The notes beneath the pieces are model-generated. The model saw nothing but the letters and a program-made list of their open reading frames with translations, made no database searches and was not told the DNA's origin. 64,000 nt of DNA from Streptomyces sp. Z26. Lineage in GTDB: Bacteria > Actinomycetota > Actinomycetes > Streptomycetales > Streptomycetaceae. Numbering within the stretch: the stretch's first letter is position 1; every line of letters begins with the position of its first letter. The stretch lies in the NCBI RefSeq assembly GCF_003665095.1, contig NZ_RCHV01000002.1:5770501-5834500 (forward strand). Reading direction: 5' to 3'. Positions 1-8,508 of this stretch are shown one piece after another. The position numbers and the translations under genes are program-made.

Positions 1-498
1 AGGTGAACCGTGGGATGAGTTCTGCGCGCTGCTCGAACTCCCGTGCTCTCCGCGCAGGCGGAGGTGAACCGTTACGTGTGGACCAGACGAAGGCTCAACT
101 CTTGTGCTCTCCGCGCAGGCGGAGGTGAACCGCCGTCACCGCGAAGCAAGCCGAACTCGAACAGGTGCTCTCCGCGCAGGCGGAGGTGAACCGAACACGG
201 GCGCCCCGGCGCCGGAGCTGCACATGTGCTCTCCGCGCAGGCGGAGGTGAACCGTCGCCCAGGCGAACGCCGCCCTCGGCCAAGCCGTGCTCTCCGCGCA
301 GGCGGAGGTGAACCGGCGCGGTCCGTCAGCAACGCGACCTTGCGGTGGTGCTCTCCGCGCAGGCGGAGGTGAACCGGTCTTCAAGGTCCGCGGCGGCGTG
401 AAGACCAAGTGCTCTCCGCGCAGGCGGAGGTGAACCGCCACCGTCCGTGAGGCCGATCTCGCGCCCGCGGTGCTCTCCGCGCAGGCGGAGGTGAACCG
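1..498 (+). CRISPR. Type I-E CRISPR array, trailer end
   Basis: Eight complete 29-bp repeats start at 43, 104, 165, 226, 287, 348, 409 and 470, plus the last 10 bp of another at 1-10. They are separated by eight spacers of exactly 32 bp (61-bp period). All repeats look identical: they begin GTGCTCTCCGCG, end GAGGTGAACCG, and carry the CTCCGC/GCGGAG hairpin. The E. coli-like orientation (GTG at one end, the ACCG of the crRNA 5' handle at the other) implies rightward transcription, with leader and cas genes left of the window. The terminal repeat is not degenerate, although trailer repeats often are. No cas gene lies in this window. Confidence 0.97.
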
Positions 499-515
499 GC
501 TCCTCTGTGGCCTAG

Positions 516-1392
516 GCGGTGTCTTCAAATGATCACCCGTGATGGATCATGGTGTCGTGATACGTCGTCATGAACTGTCGGATGCCGAGTGGGAGTTCGT
601 CCGGCCGTTGCTGCCCGAGTCGTTGCGGGGCGGAAGCGGTTGGACGATCGCAGGGGGCTGAACGGGATCGTGTGGAAGTTCCGGACGGGGACTGCCTGGC
701 GGGACGTGCCTGAGCGTTACGGGCCTTGGGCCACACTCCATACGCGTTTTCGCAGGTGGGCGGCGGACGGGACGTTCGACCGGATGCTGCGGGCCGCGCA
801 GGTCAAGGCGGACGCGGCGGGCGACATCGAGTGGCTGGTGTCGGTCGATTCCACGGTCGTCCGGGCCCACCAGCATGCGGCGGGGGCTCGAAAAGGGGGC
901 TCCGCGACCCGGCCCTCGGTCGGTCCAGAGGCGGCCTGACCAGCAAGATCCACCTGGCCTGCGATGGCAGGGGCCGTCCGCTCGGCTTCGTTGTCACGGG
1001 CGGCAACACCAACGACTGCACCCGGTTCACCGCCGTGATGGAAGGGATCCGCGTGCCCCGACTCGGACCGGGACGACCCCGCGTCCGGCCCGATCACGTC
1101 CTGGGCGACAAGGGCTACAGCTCGAAGGCGATCCGCGCCTGGCTCCGCCGCCGCGGCATACCCCACACGATCCCGGAACGGGCCGACCAGTTAGCCAACC
1201 GGGCCCGGCGAGGCCGCCCGCCGGGCTTCGACCGTGAGGCGTACAAGCACCGCAACGTCGTGGAACGATGCTTCAACCGCCTCAAGCAGTGGCGCGGCAT
1301 CGCCACCCGCTACGACAAATCCGCCCAGTTCTATGAAGCAGCCGTCACCCTCGCATCGCTCCTGATGTGGGCGTGACATTTGACGACAGAAC
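516..1392 (+). mobile_element. IS5-family insertion sequence (877 bp)
   Basis: The element lies between two copies of CTAG (512-515 and 1393-1396), read as a 4-bp target duplication. Its ends are imperfect inverted repeats: left GCGGTGTCTTCAAATG, right (reverse complement) GTTCTGTCGTCAAATG. Length, CTAG target and transposase fit IS5-family elements of the IS427 type, which carry two overlapping transposase frames; the subgroup is an inference. It is inserted 13 bp past the last CRISPR repeat. Removing it and one CTAG does not recreate another 32-bp spacer plus repeat, so it hit the trailer flank and not the array itself. Confidence 0.85.
557..1376 (+). pseudogene. IS5-family transposase, two frame changes
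   Basis: DDE transposase of the IS. Reading begins at GTG 557 (IRRHELSDAEWEFVRPLLPE), moves to another frame near 626-632 where one base appears missing (expected SLRGRKRLDD), and continues to the tract at 891-899 (four A, five G). A -1 step there joins it to the frame ending at 1376, restoring ARKGGLRDPALGRSRGG. DDE-domain landmarks are the SVDSTVVRAHQHA, GDKGYSS and ERCFNRLKQWR segments. The second shift resembles programmed -1 frameshifting known in this IS group; the first looks like an inactivating deletion. The codon at 1191-1193 is a rare TTA leucine. Confidence 0.8.
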
Positions 1393-1419
1393 CTAGGCGA
1401 TGTCCGGCGCGAGCCCGTA

Positions 1420-1461
1420 CGGCGCCCCGGCACGGATCACAGGGTCCGCGCCGGGGCGCCG
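1420..1461. terminator. Strong hairpin after the CRISPR/IS region
   Basis: A perfect 12-bp stem (CGGCGCCCCGGC and its complement) encloses an inner CGGA/TCCG stem. No U-tract follows, as is usual in Streptomyces. Before the IS arrived this hairpin stood about 38 bp past the last CRISPR repeat, so it may end array transcription and insulate the nitrilase promoter. Confidence 0.5.
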
Positions 1462-1555
1462 TCGCGTGCCGCACGGGTACGGACCGGGCACCACGGGTAC
1501 GGATCGGACAAGCGGCGCGGACCGGTGGTCACCCGGACGGGCCGCGCCGATGCCC

Positions 1556-1584
1556 TTGCCACGCCCGTAAGCGGCAATTACGGT
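1556..1584 (+). promoter_or_regulatory. Candidate promoter of the hydantoin/pyrimidine operon
   Basis: TTGCCA (1556-1561), a 17-bp spacer and TACGGT (1579-1584) match a housekeeping-type promoter. It lies about 90 bp before the nitrilase start. Just downstream, GGTCAC and GTGACC form an inverted repeat with wide spacing around 1582-1610, and a further GGTCAC occurs near 1638; these could be regulator sites. Confidence 0.45.
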
Positions 1585-1676
1585 CACATGCCTACGCGCG
1601 ACCACGTGACCCGCCGCCGATCCACGCGGATCTACGCGGGTCACGCCAGGCTGACGTCCGTACGAAGGAGCTGCCC

Positions 1677-2519
1677 ATGCCCGATGTCGTACGCGCCGCA
1701 CTCGTGCAGGCGACCTGGACCGGCGACACCGAATCGATGATCGCGAAGCACGAGGAGCACGCCCGCGAGGCGGCCCGGCAGGGCGCGCGGATCATCGGGT
1801 TCCAGGAGGTCTTCAACGCCCCGTACTTCTGCCAGGTCCAGGAGACCGAGCACTACCGGTGGGCGGAGCGGGTCCCGGACGGGCCGACCGTACGGCGGAT
1901 GAGCGAGCTGGCGCGCGAGACCGGGATGGTCGTCGTCGTGCCCGTTTTCGAGGTCGAGCAGTCCGGCCACTACTACAACACCGCCGCCGTCATCGACGCC
2001 GACGGCACGGTGCTCGGCACGTACCGCAAGCACCACATCCCCCAACTCCACGGCTTCTGGGAGAAGTTCTACTTCCGGCCCGGCAACCTGGGCTGGCCCG
2101 TCTTCGACACCGCAGTCGGCCGGGTCGGCGTCTACATCTGCTACGACCGCCACTTCCCCGAGGGCTGGCGCGCGTTGGGCCTGGCCGGGGCGCAGCTCGT
2201 CTACAACCCGTCGGCCACCTCCCGCGGCCTCTCCTCGCACCTCTGGCGGCTGGAGCAGCCCGCGGCGGCCGTCGCCAACGCGTACTACGTCGCGGCCATC
2301 AACCGCGTCGGCGTCGAGGAGTACGGCGACAACGACTTCTACGGCACCAGCTACTTCGTCGACCCGCGCGGCCAGCTCGTGGGCGCGCCCGCCAGCGACA
2401 CGGCGGAGGAACTCCTCGTCCGCGACCTCGACCTGGGCCTCATCGACGAGGTGCGGCAGCAGTGGGCGTTCTACCGCGACCGGCGCCCCGACGCGTACGA
2501 CGGCCTGGTGCGGCCGTGA
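1677..2519 (+). CDS. Nitrilase-superfamily N-carbamoyl amide hydrolase (beta-ureidopropionase-like)
   Basis: A 280-aa cytoplasmic carbon-nitrogen hydrolase. The catalytic triad is visible: Glu44 in GFQEVFN, Lys118 in YRKHHIP and Cys155 in YICYDRHFPEGWR. The sequence most resembles beta-ureidopropionase/N-carbamoyl-amino-acid hydrolases, which release CO2 and ammonia from N-carbamoyl-beta-alanine or N-carbamoyl amino acids. The start is ATG 1677 with GAAGGAG seven bases upstream; the reading frame is open further 5' but lacks another good RBS. The next gene is a hydantoinase, whose ring-opened product is exactly this substrate class. The choice between beta-ureido and D-carbamoyl substrates cannot be made from sequence alone. 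Confidence 0.9.
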   Translation: MPDVVRAALVQATWTGDTESMIAKHEEHAREAARQGARIIGFQEVFNAPYFCQVQETEHYRWAERVPDGPTVRRMSELARETGMVVVVPVFEVEQSGHYYNTAAVIDADGTVLGTYRKHHIPQLHGFWEKFYFRPGNLGWPVFDTAVGRVGVYICYDRHFPEGWRALGLAGAQLVYNPSATSRGLSSHLWRLEQPAAAVANAYYVAAINRVGVEEYGDNDFYGTSYFVDPRGQLVGAPASDTAEELLVRDLDLGLIDEVRQQWAFYRDRRPDAYDGLVRP

Positions 2520-2628
2520 CCGGCGCCGGGGGCGCGGCGCCGTGCGCCGCGCGGCCCGGAGCCACGGCGCGGGCAGGGGACGCCGCGCGGACCGGAACCA
2601 TCCAGGACACCCGAGGGAGTGCCCGACC

Positions 2629-4026
2629 GTGAGCCGTACCGTCATCCGCAACGGACTCGTCGTCACCGCCAGCGACGAGACGCACGCCGACGTACTGATC
2701 GAGGACGGGCGGATCGCCGCCCTCGCCGCGCAGGGCAGCGCGTACGCCGGGAGCTGGACGGCGGACGACGTCCTCGACGCGACCGGGAGGTACGTGCTGC
2801 CGGGCGGCGTCGACGCGCACACCCACATGGACTTCCCGTTCGGCGGGACCTTCTCCTCCGACACGTTCGAGACCGGCACCCGGGCCGCCGCCTGGGGCGG
2901 CACCACGACGATCGTCGACTTCGCCGTGCAGACCCGGGGGTACGCGCTGCGCGAGGGGCTGGACAAGTGGCACGCGAAGGCCGACGCGCAGTGCGCGATC
3001 GACTACGCCTTCCACATGATCCTCTCCGACGTCAACGACGGCACCCTCAAGGAGATGGACCTGCTCGTCGAGGAGGGCATCACCTCGTTCAAGCTGTTCA
3101 TGGCCTACCCCGGCGTCGTCTACAGCGACGACGGCCAGATCCTGCGCGCCATGCAGCGCACCGCCGCCAACGGCGGGCTCACCATGGTGCACGCCGAGAA
3201 CGGCATCGCCATCGACGTGCTCGTCGAGCAGGCCCTCGCGGAGGGCCGCACCGACCCCCGTCACCACGGCGAGGTACGGAAGGTGCTGCTGGAGTCGGAG
3301 GCCACGCACCGGGCGATCCAGCTGGCCCGGGTGGCCGGTTCGCCGCTGTACGTCGTGCACGTGTCGGCCGACGCGGCCGTGGCCGAGCTGGCCGCCGCCC
3401 GCGACAAGGACCTCCCGGTCTTCGGCGAGACCTGCCCGCAGTACCTCTTCCTGTCCACCGACAACCTCGCGGAGCCCGACTTCGAGGGCGCGAAGTACGT
3501 GTGCAGCACGCCGCTGCGGCCGCACGAGCACCAGGCGGCGCTCTGGCGGGGGCTGCGGACGAACGACCTCCAGGTGGTCTCCACCGACCACTGCCCGTTC
3601 TGCTTCAGCGGCCAGAAGGAGCTGGGGCGCGGGGACTTCTCGAAGATCCCGAACGGGCTGCCCGGCGTCGAGCACCGCATGGACCTGCTGCACCAGGCCG
3701 TACTGGACGGCCACATCAGCCGCCGCCGCTGGATCGAGCTGGCGTCGGCCGCCCCCGCCCGGATGTTCGGGCTGTATCCCAAGAAGGGGACGCTCGCGCC
3801 CGGTTCGGACGCCGACGTGGTCATCTACGACCCCACCGCCGAGCAGACCCTCTCTGCCGAGACCCACCACATGAACGTCGACTACTCGGTGTACGAGGGG
3901 AAGCGCGTCACGGGCCGCGTGGAGACGGTCCTCTCGCGCGGCACGCGCGTGCTGGACCGCGGGACGTACGTCGGCCGGGCCGGGCACGGCCAGTACACCC
4001 CGCGCGGTCTCTGCCAGTACCTCTGA
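2629..4026 (+). CDS. hydA: Dihydropyrimidinase / D-hydantoinase
   Basis: A 465-aa amidohydrolase that hydrolytically opens dihydropyrimidine or 5-substituted hydantoin rings to N-carbamoyl amino acids. Binuclear metal ligands are readable: His64 and His66 (DAHTHMD), carbamylated Lys155 (SFKLFMAYPG), His188 (VHAEN), His244 (VVHVSAD) and Asp320 (STDHCPF). Length is normal for the family. GTG 2629 is chosen because AGGGAG precedes it and the protein then begins at the usual SRTVIRNGLVV. It sits 109 bp after the nitrilase on the same strand, so co-transcription is likely. Substrate preference (dihydrouracil/thymine or hydantoins) is open. Confidence 0.93.
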   Translation: MSRTVIRNGLVVTASDETHADVLIEDGRIAALAAQGSAYAGSWTADDVLDATGRYVLPGGVDAHTHMDFPFGGTFSSDTFETGTRAAAWGGTTTIVDFAVQTRGYALREGLDKWHAKADAQCAIDYAFHMILSDVNDGTLKEMDLLVEEGITSFKLFMAYPGVVYSDDGQILRAMQRTAANGGLTMVHAENGIAIDVLVEQALAEGRTDPRHHGEVRKVLLESEATHRAIQLARVAGSPLYVVHVSADAAVAELAAARDKDLPVFGETCPQYLFLSTDNLAEPDFEGAKYVCSTPLRPHEHQAALWRGLRTNDLQVVSTDHCPFCFSGQKELGRGDFSKIPNGLPGVEHRMDLLHQAVLDGHISRRRWIELASAAPARMFGLYPKKGTLAPGSDADVVIYDPTAEQTLSAETHHMNVDYSVYEGKRVTGRVETVLSRGTRVLDRGTYVGRAGHGQYTPRGLCQYL

Positions 4027-4084
4027 CCGCCCGTACGCCCCCCCTCACCCGCCACCCGCACCACCGAACGGAGAAGTGACGCCC

Positions 4085-5110
4085 ATGAGCATGGACTTCG
4101 GGCTGGTCCTCCAGACCGACCCGCCGGGCGCGGCCACCGTGGCCCTGATGCGGCGGGCGGAACGCCGGGGCTTCCGCTACGGCTGGACGTTCGACTCGGC
4201 GGTGCTGTGGCAGGAGCCGTTCGTCATCCACAGCCGCATCCTGGCCCACACCCGGCGGCTCGTGGTCGGCCCGATGGTGACCAACCCCGGCACGCGTTCC
4301 CTGGAGGTCACCGCGTCGACGTTCGCGACGCTCAACGAGATGTACGGCAACCGCACCGTCTGCGGCATCGGCCGCGGCGACTCCGCGATGCGGGTCGCCG
4401 GACGGCGGCCGAACACGTTGGCGCGGGTCGGTGAGGCCATGTCCGTCATCCGCGACCTGGCCGAGGGCCGCGAGGCGGAGGTGGACGGGCACCCCGTGCG
4501 CATCCCGTGGATCAAGGACGGCAGGCTGCCGGTGTGGATGGCGGCGTACGGGCCGAAGGCGCTCGCGCTGGCGGGCCGGGAGGCGGACGGCTTCATCCTC
4601 CAGCTGGCCGACCCGTACCTGACGGAGTGGATGGTGAAGGCGGTCCGTACGGCGGCGTCCGACGCGGGCCGCGACCCGGACGAGGTCACCGTGTGCGTGG
4701 CCGCGCCCGCGTACGTCACGGACGACTCCCCGGAGGCGCTGGCGCACGCGCGGGACCAGTGCCGCTGGTTCGGCGGCATGGTCGGCAACCACGTGGCCGA
4801 CCTGGTGGCGCGCTACGGCACGGACTCCGCGCTCGTACCGGAGGCGCTGACGTCGTACATCGCGTCCCGCGAGGGCTACGACTACGCGCACCACGGGCGC
4901 GCGGACAACCCGGACACGGCCTTCGTCACCGACGAGGTCGTGGACCGCTTCTGCCTGCTCGGTCCCGCCGAGGCGCACATCGAGAAGCTGCGGGCGCTGC
5001 GGGCGCTGGGCGTGGACCAGTTCGCGGTGTACGCGATGCACGACGCGAAGGAGATCACGATCGACGCGTACGGCGCCGACGTGATCCCGGCGCTCGTCCG
5101 GGAGCCGTGA
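4085..5110 (+). CDS. LLM-class flavin/F420-dependent oxidoreductase (TIGR03842-like)
   Basis: A 341-aa protein of the luciferase-like (TIM barrel) family, resembling the F420-dependent group that co-occurs with hydantoinases. Recognisable segments are FGLVLQTDPP at the N-terminus, VCGIGRGDSAMRVAGRRP about residue 95, and PVWMAAYGPKALALAGREADG about residue 150, typical of flavin/F420 binding LLM folds. ATG 4085 is preferred over GTG 4076 because the GGAG at 4070-4073 then lies at a normal distance. Position between a hydantoinase and a sugar-acid dehydratase suggests a redox or ring-oxidation step in the same catabolism. Its substrate is unknown. Confidence 0.85.
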   Translation: MSMDFGLVLQTDPPGAATVALMRRAERRGFRYGWTFDSAVLWQEPFVIHSRILAHTRRLVVGPMVTNPGTRSLEVTASTFATLNEMYGNRTVCGIGRGDSAMRVAGRRPNTLARVGEAMSVIRDLAEGREAEVDGHPVRIPWIKDGRLPVWMAAYGPKALALAGREADGFILQLADPYLTEWMVKAVRTAASDAGRDPDEVTVCVAAPAYVTDDSPEALAHARDQCRWFGGMVGNHVADLVARYGTDSALVPEALTSYIASREGYDYAHHGRADNPDTAFVTDEVVDRFCLLGPAEAHIEKLRALRALGVDQFAVYAMHDAKEITIDAYGADVIPALVREP

Positions 5111-5215
5111 CCACCACGCACCCACCGGGGTGAGCGGGCGCGTACGGTGTGCTGGTCGCCGCGCGAAAGCCGGGTGACCCGCCCGCACGACGCACCCGCC
5201 CCGGAGGAGTACGGC

Positions 5216-6457
5216 ATGAGGATCACCGCCGCCGAGACCCTTGTCAGCAGCCCCGGCCGCAACTTCGTCACCCTCCGCGTCACCACCGACGACGGCCTCA
5301 CGGGACTCGGGGACGCGACCCTCAACGGCCGGGAACTCGCCGTCGAGTCCTACCTGCGCGAGCACCTCGTGCCGCTGCTGATCGGCCGCGACGCGCACGC
5401 GATCGAGGACACCTGGCAGTACCTCTACCGCGGCGCGTACTGGCGGCGCGGCCCCGTCACCATGGCCGCGATCGCCGCCGTCGACACCGCCCTGTGGGAC
5501 ATCAAGGCCAAGGCCGCGGGCATGCCCCTCTACCAGCTCCTCGGCGGCGCCTCCCGCACCGGCGCCCTCGCGTACGGGCACGCCTCCGGGCGCGACCTGC
5601 CCGAGCTGTTCGACTCGATCCGCGCCCATCTCGACGCGGGCTACCGCGCGTTGCGCGTGCAGAGCGGCATCCCCGGCCTCGACACCGTCTACGGCGTCGC
5701 CTCCTCGCCCGCCGCCCCCGGCGACCGCTACGACTACGAGCCCGCCCGCCGCACCGGCGACGCCCACCCGCGCCCGACCGTGGAGGTCTGGGACACCCGC
5801 GCGTACCTGCGCCACATGCCGCGCGTCTTCGAGGCCGTACGCAACGAGTTCGGCCCGGAGCTGCCGCTGCTGCACGACGGGCACCACCGCATGACGCCCG
5901 TGCAGGCGGCGCGGCTCGGCCGGGACCTGGAGCCGTACGACCTGTTCTGGCTGGAGGACGCCACCCCCGGCGAGGACCAGTCGGCGCTGCGGCTGATCCG
6001 CGAGCACACGGTGACGCCGCTCGCCATCGGTGAGGTGTTCAACTCGGTGCACGACTACACGACGTTGCTGCACGAGCGGCTCATCGACTACGTGCGGTCC
6101 GCCGTGACGCACGCGGGCGGCGTCACCGGCATGCGCCGCCTCCTCGACCACGCCGCCGTGTACGGCATCCGCTCCGGGCTGCACGGGCCCACGGACATCT
6201 CCCCGGTGGGCATGGCCGCGGCACTCCATCTCGACCTGGCCGTGCACAACTTCGGCATCCAGGAGTACATGCGGCACTCCACCGAGACCATGGAGGTCTT
6301 CCGCACCTCGTACACCTTCACCAAGGGCGCCCTGCACCCCGGCGACGGGCCGGGGCTCGGCGTGGAGTACGACGACGAGGCGGCGGCGGCCTTCCCGTAC
6401 ACCCCGGCGTACCTGCCGGTGAACCGGCTGGCCGACGGCAGCGTGCACGACTGGTGA
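5216..6457 (+). CDS. Enolase-superfamily D-mannonate dehydratase (ManD/RspA-like)
   Basis: A 413-aa enolase-superfamily enzyme. The family reaction is dehydration of D-mannonate (some members D-gluconate) to 2-keto-3-deoxygluconate. The ManD signature is clear: SSPGRNFVTLRVTT at the start, YRGAYWRRGPVTMAAIAAVD, metal-site block LLHDGHHRMTP, FWLEDATPGE, LAIGEVF, LHGPTDISPV, IQEYMRHS, and the closing AYLPVNRLADG. The usual HDVHHR is HDGHHR here. ATG 5216 follows GGAGGAG by six bases. A 105-bp gap separates it from the LLM gene. The LacI regulator next door makes a sugar-acid role plausible; many ManD homologues have low activity, so substrate is uncertain. Confidence 0.88.
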   Translation: MRITAAETLVSSPGRNFVTLRVTTDDGLTGLGDATLNGRELAVESYLREHLVPLLIGRDAHAIEDTWQYLYRGAYWRRGPVTMAAIAAVDTALWDIKAKAAGMPLYQLLGGASRTGALAYGHASGRDLPELFDSIRAHLDAGYRALRVQSGIPGLDTVYGVASSPAAPGDRYDYEPARRTGDAHPRPTVEVWDTRAYLRHMPRVFEAVRNEFGPELPLLHDGHHRMTPVQAARLGRDLEPYDLFWLEDATPGEDQSALRLIREHTVTPLAIGEVFNSVHDYTTLLHERLIDYVRSAVTHAGGVTGMRRLLDHAAVYGIRSGLHGPTDISPVGMAAALHLDLAVHNFGIQEYMRHSTETMEVFRTSYTFTKGALHPGDGPGLGVEYDDEAAAAFPYTPAYLPVNRLADGSVHDW

Positions 6458-6614
6458 GGCGGGCCGCGCTCCCGGTTGCCGGAGCCGCGTCCGTGGCGCT
6501 CCCGCCGCCCGCCGCCTATCGTGACTGGCCCCGGCGCGGGCGGCACACGGCCGCCCCGCACCCGACGGATCGGCACGGCATGACGGCGTACGCGGCGGCC
6601 CGCGCGGGGCGGGT

Positions 6615-7649
6615 GTGACGGGCGAGCCGCGGGTGACGATCCGCGACGTGGCCGCGCGCGCGGGGGTGTCGCGCGCCGCCGTGTCCCTGGCGTTCAACGA
6701 CAAGCCCGGCGTCTCCGCGGCGACCCGCGCCCGCATCCTCGGCGTGGCGCGCGACATGGGCTGGGAGCCGAACCGTTCGGCGCAGGCGCGGAAGCGGGCC
6801 GGTACGGGCACCGTGGGGCTGGCCATCTGCCGACCCGCGCGGCAGCTCGGACTGGAGCCGTTCTACATGGAGTTCATCTCCGGTATCGAGAGCGTCCTCA
6901 ACGAGCGGTCCAGCGCGCTGCTGCTGCGCCTCGTACGGGACGTGGACGAGGAGGTCGAACTCCAGCGGCACTGGTGGCGGTCCGGCCAGATCGCCGGTTC
7001 GATCCTGGTCGACCTCCGTCAACAGGACGCGCGCGTCGTCGAGTTGCCCCGGATCGGGCTGCCCGCCGTCGCGGTCGGGCACCCGGACCTGGCGGGGCCG
7101 TTCCCGGCGGTGTGGACGGACGACGCCTCGGCCGTCGCCGAGGCCGTGCGCTACCTCGCGGCCCTCGGCCACACCTCCGTCGCCCGGGTCGGCGGCCACG
7201 CCGAACTGGGGCACAGCGCCCTCCGTACCGAGGCGTTCGCCCGTACGCTGCGCGCGCTCGACCTGAGCCCCGACCTCCAGGTCGCCACGGACTTCTCCGG
7301 CGAGCAGGGTGCCAGCGCCACCCGCGCGCTGCTGTCCGGCGCCGTACGGCCGACCGCGATCATCTACGACAACGACGTGATGGCCGTCGCCGGGCTCTCC
7401 GTGGCCGGTGAGATGGGGCTGCGCGTACCGTCCGACCTGTCGCTGCTGGCCTGGGACGACTCCCAGCTCTGCGGGCTGACGCAGCCGAGGCTGTCGGCGA
7501 TGAGCCACGACGTGCACGCCTTCGGCGCGGACGTCGCCCGCCGCCTGTTCGCGCTGCTCGCGGGGGAGGGCGCGGTGTCGCGCCCGGCGCGGACGCCGGT
7601 GCTCACGCCCCGGGGCTCCACCGGGCCGCCGCCGCGCCGGACCGTCTGA
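6615..7649 (+). CDS. LacI-family transcriptional regulator
   Basis: A 344-aa repressor-type protein. The N-terminal LacI helix-turn-helix is plain (VTIRDVAARAGVSRAAVSLA, then NDKPGVSAATRARI), followed by a periplasmic-binding-protein-like effector domain with the usual TAIIYDNDVMAVAG and SLLAWDDSQLCGLTQPRLS segments. GTG 6615 starts the protein just ahead of the HTH. It lies 157 bp after the mannonate-dehydratase gene on the same strand and most likely controls that gene or the whole island in response to a sugar acid. A -10-like TATCGT sits near 6518, about 90 bp upstream of its start. Confidence 0.92.
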   Translation: MTGEPRVTIRDVAARAGVSRAAVSLAFNDKPGVSAATRARILGVARDMGWEPNRSAQARKRAGTGTVGLAICRPARQLGLEPFYMEFISGIESVLNERSSALLLRLVRDVDEEVELQRHWWRSGQIAGSILVDLRQQDARVVELPRIGLPAVAVGHPDLAGPFPAVWTDDASAVAEAVRYLAALGHTSVARVGGHAELGHSALRTEAFARTLRALDLSPDLQVATDFSGEQGASATRALLSGAVRPTAIIYDNDVMAVAGLSVAGEMGLRVPSDLSLLAWDDSQLCGLTQPRLSAMSHDVHAFGADVARRLFALLAGEGAVSRPARTPVLTPRGSTGPPPRRTV

Positions 7650-7746
7650 GGGGCCGTCCGGGACGTACGTCCCAGGGAGGCGCGTGCGCGGTGCGTCGCC
7701 GCGCGGGTCAACCGCCCTTTTCCGCGGGCCCGTTGGTGGGCCGCCG

Positions 7747-8448
7747 CTACGGCCTCCCCACCGCGCCGTCCACGTCGGCGGCGAGTCCGCGCAGCAGCAG
7801 CCGCAGCCCGTACGCGAAGCGCGCGCCGAAGTCCGGCTCGGTGACCAGGTCCGCGAGCGGCGCCAGATGCGGGTGGTCGCCGGTCCGCAGCGCCGCGTGG
7901 AGGCGGTCGGCGGCGGCGGTCAGGCGGTCGTGCGGGGGAGCGGCGGCCTGCTCCTCCAGGGTGTGCCCGACGGTGTAGTCGATGACGGTGAACGCCGCCC
8001 GGAGCGCGTCCTCGGGTGGCAGTCCCGCGTCGGTCAGCACCCGGACGAAGTGGTCCGCGAAGCCGAGGGTGTGCGGGCCGACGGAGTGCGCGCCCGCGTG
8101 CACGCGGGCGCCGTCGCGGTGGCGCAGCAGGGCGAGGCGGAGCCGTCCGGCGAGTTCGGCGACCCGGTCGGGCCAGTCGAGGTCGGGCGGCAGCGGGTCG
8201 GCGCACCCGGCGAGCAGGGCCTCGGCCATGTCGTCGAGCAGGTCCCGCTTGGTGGCGAAGTGGCCGTACAGCGTGCCCGCGCGGACGTCCAGCGCCTCCG
8301 CGAGCCGGCGCATCGTCAGGGCGTCGAGCCCCACCTCGTCCAGCAGCTCGACGGCGACCGCCACGACCCGTCCCCGGTCGACCAGCGGCGGCCGTCCCCG
8401 ACGCCTGCGCGGGGGGCCCTCGACCGGGGTGTTTGACGGACCGCTCAT
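7747..8448 (-). CDS. TetR-family regulator with TetR_C domain
   Basis: A 233-aa regulator. The HTH spans about residues 18-65 (GRPPLVDRGRVVAVAVELLD, then ALTMRRLAEALDVRAGTLYG HF), and the C-terminal half matches the tetracycline-repressor-type ligand domain (LADLVTEPDFGARFAYGLRL). The start is ATG at 8448-8446. It is transcribed away from a flavin monooxygenase, with a 60-bp shared intergenic region containing a GAAC-N3-GTTC palindrome. This arrangement usually means the TetR protein represses itself and the divergent enzyme until a small aromatic ligand binds. Confidence 0.9.
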   Translation of the reverse strand: MSGPSNTPVEGPPRRRRGRPPLVDRGRVVAVAVELLDEVGLDALTMRRLAEALDVRAGTLYGHFATKRDLLDDMAEALLAGCADPLPPDLDWPDRVAELAGRLRLALLRHRDGARVHAGAHSVGPHTLGFADHFVRVLTDAGLPPEDALRAAFTVIDYTVGHTLEEQAAAPPHDRLTAAADRLHAALRTGDHPHLAPLADLVTEPDFGARFAYGLRLLLRGLAADVDGAVGRP

Positions 8449-8476
8449 GCGAGGGGACACTAGCAGCGCATTAAAT

Positions 8477-8487
8477 GAACGCTGTTC
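8477..8487. promoter_or_regulatory. Candidate TetR operator between tetR and FAD monooxygenase
   Basis: GAACGCTGTTC is an 11-bp perfect half-site palindrome (GAAC-N3-GTTC) inside a locally AT-rich stretch (CATTAAATGAACGC). It lies 22 bp before the monooxygenase start and 29 bp before the tetR start, so one bound dimer could block both promoters. Confidence 0.45.
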
Positions 8488-8508
8488 GGAAAAGAGCGGG
8501 GAGTCCCT

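Noticed and set aside
72..528. Minus-strand ORFs across the CRISPR array
   Set aside because: Their proteins repeat SPPPARRA/FTSACAEST, which are translations of the 29-bp repeat in different frames.
1641..2966. Long minus-strand ORF over the nitrilase and hydantoinase
   Set aside because: High-GC shadow frame; the plus-strand frames have active-site motifs and normal codon bias.
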